64,000 nt of DNA from Siphonodentalium dalli (lineage: Eukaryota > Mollusca > Scaphopoda > Gadilida > Siphonodentaliidae): positions 144,668,351 to 144,732,350 of the forward strand of contig CP136062.1 in assembly GCA_032622095.1 (NCBI GenBank), read 5' to 3'. Both the position numbers and the translations under genes were made by a program. Position 1 is the stretch's first letter. The number at the start of each line of letters is the position of its first letter. Positions 61,701 to 64,000 of this stretch are shown one piece after another. The notes under the pieces were generated by a model. It was not told the origin of the DNA. It worked only from the letters and a program-made list of their open reading frames with translations, and did not search any database.

Positions 61701-62244
61701 ATATATTTTTCACCGAAAGGGGTGTTCAGGTAATAAAAGCAGACGATAGGCAGGGGAAATTAATAGAAGTGTTCATATTATGTGGGAAATGTTTGCATAA
61801 TAAGTTCAACAAACGTGTTTTGAACTTAATATCTGAACATTTCCTAAGGCAACTACTCATCAATGATTATTTAATTTAGATATGGTTAACCATTGCTTGA
61901 TCTTCAATTTTCAATTTCAACTGATATTGTGAAACTTCCGACTCTTGAGAATTTTAACCATAGTTGATGAGGGTGAGAGACCCCCCCCCCCCCCCCCCCC
62001 CCCCGTCGCAGTGTCACCGACAAGGAAACATTCTCGAATGCAGCCTTAGATAAATTTCTGAATTATATCATATCTCGACTAATTTCTTCTTGTAGGTGGC
62101 TTCTAGGGCGTGATATCAAGACGGAACAGGACGCATTTGATGGAATCTACGCTATACACGACCTCGGGGTCAAGGTCGTATTTGTGACCAGCGTTTCAAC
62201 GGAGAACAAAGGAATGTTGTCGAGTTATGCCAGTATCCGGGATG
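46659..62244 (+). CDS. Divergent pyridoxal kinase-like gene, partial (seven candidate exons)
   Basis: Candidate exons 46659-46713, 47992-48036, 49643-49753, 51087-51173, 54312-54346, 55421-55506 and 62096-62244 join in frame. The product follows the PDXK fold order: VQLSN (family VQFSNHTGY), KYDFVLSAFLAD (KYDYVLTGY), the TIYMCDPILGDNG strand and loop (YVCDPVxGDxG), ILPQADLASPNGYE (VPLADIITPNQFE), then KVVFVTS. PDXK phosphorylates pyridoxal to the active cofactor in the cytosol using ATP and a divalent metal. Borders match human PDXK introns I know, and most are phase 1. The His-Thr that touches pyridoxal in human PDXK (46/47) reads Thr-Ile, while Asp of GD, Asn and Glu of NxxE and TS are kept. 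The first exon was not found, and the catalytic GTGD exon lies past 64000. It is either a rapidly evolving PDXK paralogue or a related kinase with another substrate. Confidence 0.8.
47992..48036 (+). CDS. Candidate 45-nt cassette exon
   Basis: Acceptor GAATGCATTTCAG and donor AATGCAG|GTTAGT. It is open and symmetric (phase 1-1) and adds AEKEESEILRINSNA. Human PDXK has nothing here, and skipping it gives a better family fit (SNTI-G-PDES). It is either an optional charged insert or a false exon. Confidence 0.45.
48187..48620. mobile_element. 434-bp MITE with hairpins, in PDXK-like intron
   Basis: CCTGAGTTTAGTGTG (48187-48201) is inverted at 48606-48620, and the similarity continues through TGTCATTTGCAGAAT. 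Three internal hairpins share a GAGGT(C/T)CCCA...GGGTGAATTTA theme (48225-48290, 48415-48475, 48510-48595). No clear target duplication; family unknown. Confidence 0.85.
48838..49545. repeat. Dispersed GAATCCCGAATACC repeat fragments
   Basis: GAATCCCGAATACCAGTTGA at 48845 and GAATCCCGAATACCATTTAA at 49446 share the motif of 33620-33735. Between them is unremarkable intron sequence. Confidence 0.5.
49643..49753 (+). CDS. PDXK-like exon (human exon 3 equivalent)
   Basis: Acceptor CGCGACATTTGCAG and donor TTGTCAG|GTTTGT, phase 1 at both ends, 111 nt. Encodes GPDESALIVVAKLLKDDLDK and ends IKYDFVLS, matching the family's ELYEGL...KYDYVLTGY helix and strand in length within one residue. Confidence 0.82.
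49754..51086 (+). other. Intron of the PDXK-like gene
   Basis: AT-rich, 1.3 kb, no repeat recognised. The minus frame at 50830-51036 has no domain and is judged chance. Confidence 0.5.
51087..51173 (+). CDS. PDXK-like exon (helix before CDP strand)
   Basis: Acceptor TATTATCATGCAG and a near-consensus donor ACA|GTAAGT, phase 1-1, 87 nt. Encodes AFLADGLEGAAKWSEIIKDI and KTNHPDTIY, equivalent to human GYTRDKSFL...LVYV. Confidence 0.85.
51930..52290. repeat. Dispersed repeat and flank of Gypsy relic
   Basis: 51940-52064 matches 4134-4265. The following GTGAGAATGTTCTGAGAGAG...ACATAGTGTTGTG (52103-52142) is repeated directly at 53523-53563 beyond the Gypsy relic, so the two may be remnants of its long terminal repeats. 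Confidence 0.5.
52440..53290 (+). pseudogene. Ty3/Gypsy retrotransposon reverse-transcriptase relic
   Basis: Shifting + frames give the order of a Gypsy RT: HKISLTEEE, QYSMPQTCHDELQTEFKIM, GIIERSTSSYAHPIVTKKPD with IIRVCCD, TPFGLYHFRFMSFGFVKSPATFTK, and the catalytic NYIDDVILHIGSREEH near 52975-53022. At least four stops or frame changes interrupt it. It sits in the intron between the exons at 51087 and 54312 in the gene's own orientation. Similar short repeats on both sides (52103 and 53523) suggest decayed LTRs. Confidence 0.85.
54312..54346 (+). CDS. PDXK-like microexon with CDPILGDNG
   Basis: Acceptor GTTTGCTTTCAG and donor GTAAAG|GTATGT. It enters in phase 1 (completing Met) and ends in phase 0, 35 nt. 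Encodes MCDPILGDNGVK, the most diagnostic motif of the family; the Asp in GD lies at the nucleotide/metal site. Confidence 0.85.
55421..55506 (+). CDS. PDXK-like exon with ADLASPNGYE
   Basis: Acceptor TATTTGGTAG and donor TTGGG|GTGAGT, phase 0 to phase 2, 86 nt. Encodes YTQPGLEKILIEDILPQADL and ASPNGYELG, equivalent to human YVPEDLLPVY...ADIITPNQFEAE. Asn and Glu of NxxE are kept. Confidence 0.82.
55507..56903 (+). other. Intron of the PDXK-like gene
   Basis: Contains TTGTGGTACAATTCTACTTT...AATTGTACCACG (56142-56180), a short inverted repeat sharing the TTGTACCAC motif with the palindrome at 56904. Otherwise unremarkable. Confidence 0.45.
56904..57048. repeat. 145-bp near-perfect palindrome
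   Basis: Arms run from AGAAATAAATACACGGTGTA through TATGGTCAAATTGTACCACA to AACTGATTGTAGGAC, then a 13-base loop TCCGCTACGCGTC, then the inverse arm. Only a few mismatches lie near the arm middle. It is intronic in the PDXK-like gene. Confidence 0.95.
57201..57275 (+). pseudogene. Decayed duplicate of the 55421-55506 exon
   Basis: Ends CGCCCATTGGTTACGAACGGG|GTGAGTTA against CGCCCAACGGCTACGAATTGGG|GTGAGTTA of the real exon, and starts ACGTACACCCAG against GTATACACAACC. Entered in phase 0 it meets a stop after seven codons, and it is 11 nt shorter. It therefore cannot replace the upstream exon. Confidence 0.55.
57276..58703 (+). other. Intron of the PDXK-like gene
   Basis: AT-rich, with no repeat or exon recognised before the transposon copy at 58713. 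Confidence 0.45.
58713..59603. mobile_element. Non-autonomous DNA transposon-like element, copy 2 (891 bp)
   Basis: Near-identical to 1005-1919, same orientation, differing by scattered substitutions and small deletions (for example near 58975). It is flanked by AGTTCATTG at 58704-58712 and 59604-59612, a 9-bp direct duplication different from that of copy 1. Same inverted 16-bp arrays at both ends. Confidence 0.88.
60331..60527. repeat. Inverted repeat, about 50-bp arms
   Basis: AAGCTTCCGATTTTAACCAA...GAAGAAAGATACCCAAAATTC pairs with GAATTTTGGGGTATCTTTCTTC...TTGGAAGGCTT. The loop is about 95 bp. MITE-like but without a recognised target duplication. Confidence 0.85.
61981..62004. repeat. 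C24 homopolymer
   Basis: 24 uninterrupted C, 91 bp before the next exon. Confidence 0.95.
62096..62244 (+). CDS. PDXK-like exon, GC donor
   Basis: Acceptor CTTCTTGTAG; it enters in phase 2 and leaves in phase 1. Encodes WLLGRDIKTEQDAFDGIYAI, HDLGVKVVFVTSVSTENKG and MLSSYASIRD, equivalent to human ELLSGRKIHSQEEAL...TVVITSSDLPS. The exit is GGGATG|GCAAGT, a GC-AG donor with otherwise perfect consensus; no GT donor keeps the frame nearby. Confidence 0.78.
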
Positions 62245-64000
62245 GCAAGTCTCAAAATATAATGACTTGAAACCTGGAATATTGTTGTATTGTTGTTAGC
62301 ATTGATAACATGTATTGCGATGTCCATTCTGCGGAATCAATCAAGCACAGCTTTGAAGTGAATCTTCAATCCGCAAGTTAGGCCTGGAAATGTGTTCAAT
62401 TTGTCACGTTCCGGTGATTAGTGTAGGTTGATGGCTATTTGGACACATGAACCTAACATGCTAATAAGATGATTTTTATAAAGTTGCAGACTTTATTGGC
62501 ATTATTTATTTAATTCAACGTTCCGAGTAGATGCCAACCAAAACGCTCTTTGTTTCCAACATAGCATCACAAAACTAACAGAAAACGTGAAGTTTCGACT
62601 CAATTTTATATTATGCAGTTTTTAGAAATATTGTTTCTGCCCAAAATACGTTATATACTTCTGAATTACCTCTTTGTATGTGTACCCATACCGTGTATGA
62701 TACACATAATGCCGACGTCCGTCCACCCGTCCGTCCGTCTGTGTGTCTACCCGGCTGTATGCCCGTAGACCCTTGCTCTCCGACGCGATTACTCAAGTAT
62801 TTTTTATCGGATCATGTTCAAAGTTTATGTGCATATACGATGAAAGACTCCCCCATCGGTATATATTTTTTGGTATCGATCTGTTGATCGGTTTAGAAAT
62901 GATTAACACTTCCCATAATTATATGGTAATGTTCTATCCGATGCCATAACTCAAGTACTTTTTGTCCGATTGTGTTCATATTTTATATGCAGGTTTATGA
63001 TGACACATACCTCAGCTGTATACATTATTTTGGTATCGATTAGTTGATCGGTTTAGAAATAAAACCCGTTCACACCAATTAAATAAGTGAAATACTTTTC
63101 TTCTGATTTACATCACATGTCTCTCCTATGTTCATTAGCTCACTCTTCATCGGTATGGATTTTGGTTTTGAGTAATTAACCCGTATACTCTTGAACCACA
63201 AAGGAACACTCTATTTGATAGTACTATACCATTCATTATGTGTGATACTCTGTCTTGAAAATATTATGATTTTATTGCAATAGTTGCATGCAATATAATG
63301 ATATCAATAAATTATAACGTGAACATCCAATATCCAGAGTATACGAGAGTACCTTTTATACACGTTGTCATTCCACGTGAAATATGTTATTAAATGAGTA
63401 ATGCCATATGGTACAGAGCTCTGGCCAGTGGCTAGATGGAGACAAAAATAAACAGCACTGGTAGCTGTCAAATTTGATGGATGGAACGAGACTCTTGTTT
63501 CTCCTATTCTCTGATAAGGGACCCCTCAACTAGTTTAGTGTCTTCTATATTCCATTGATCTGATAAGTAGAAAATATTAATCCTTTCCAAGGTTCCCACA
63601 GACGCATGCTATAATGTACATGGCCTCTTCCTCAAATCTTTTATTTAGGGTTATCTTTGCACACTATTCACTGGTATTTATTTTGGTATAGATTGATAAT
63701 TGATTAAAAATATATATATACTAACCCTTCAGACACATCCTATCAATATTAAATTAAAATAATGGCTGATAGCCAATATGATTTATCTATGCAATGGGTA
63801 ATAGGCAGATAAATCTACGTGACTGTTGTTTGAATTATGCAGAACAATATTAAATGAACCTACCTGTTGAATCAGGTTGATTAGTTAATGAACGAACACT
63901 CAGTAACTCAGTAAGACACCAAATTAATATTCTTATAGATTATAGGTGATATGGGAGGCAAAATTCACATTTAATAATTAATTGCGCTATTGCGCTTAAG
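62245..64000 (+). other. Downstream intron, gene continues past the window
   Basis: No exon with the expected Gly-Thr-Gly-Asp catalytic motif was found. A diverged repeat is visible: TTTTTGGTATCGATCTGTTG (62868) and TTTTGGTATCGATTAGTTGA (63029), each after a TACTTTTTGTCCGAT-like phrase, spaced about 160 bp. Confidence 0.5.

Larger units (their letters stand above)
59613..62095 (+). other. Intron of the PDXK-like gene
   Basis: Holds a CAA/A-rich low-complexity tract (60093-60172), an inverted repeat at 60331-60527 and a C24 run at 61981-62004. The minus frames at 61193-61632, one with a hydrophobic stretch (LSAVNGFYLSIMAVYIGMIY), match no family I know. Confidence 0.45.

Overview
This is nuclear DNA from an animal, most likely a marine mollusc and probably a bivalve. 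The base composition is AT-rich and there are no operon-like gene runs. Coding sequence comes in short exons with GT/GC...AG borders. The rest is mostly transposon debris, foldback structures and minisatellites. The mollusc assignment is inferred from an intronless nicotinic-receptor-like gene, Helitron remnants and the repeat style. Species cannot be told from sequence alone.

Two real genes are supported. (1) A divergent pyridoxal kinase (PDXK)-like gene lies on the + strand. Seven candidate exons between 46659 and 62244 join with compatible phases, and introns match the vertebrate PDXK positions I know. Its first exon was not found and its 3' exons lie beyond the window. The vitamin-binding His-Thr pair is replaced, while the nucleotide/metal-side motifs are kept. 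(2) A single-exon Cys-loop receptor (nAChR-like) gene at 25699-26911 has a signal peptide, a canonical 13-residue Cys loop and four membrane segments. It is broken by a one-base frame change at a run of seven G.

Layout. 1-5.3 kb: repeats, including one copy (1005-1919) of a 0.9 kb transposon-like element whose twin sits in a PDXK intron (58713-59603). 5.3-13.2 kb: a 7.9 kb imperfect palindrome built from Helitron pieces, with decayed 74-bp coding-repeat arrays on both arms and a helicase C-terminus on one. 13.2-22.5 kb: inverted-repeat elements, minisatellites and a dispersed repeat carrying X-box and nuclear-receptor-like sites. 22.5-25.6 kb: minus-strand relics of a MULE-type transposase, a 98-bp tandem repeat and an interleaved pair of inverted repeats. 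25.6-31.6 kb: the receptor gene, then a tandem duplication of its 3' end and downstream DNA, with a 5'-truncated LINE exactly at the junction and a hairpin-rich insertion in only one copy. 31.6-46.6 kb: repeats, including a 4 kb element with about 0.5 kb inverted ends. 46.6-64 kb: the PDXK-like gene, whose introns hold a MITE, a Gypsy reverse-transcriptase relic, a 145-bp palindrome and other repeats.

No tRNA, rRNA or CRISPR array was recognised.
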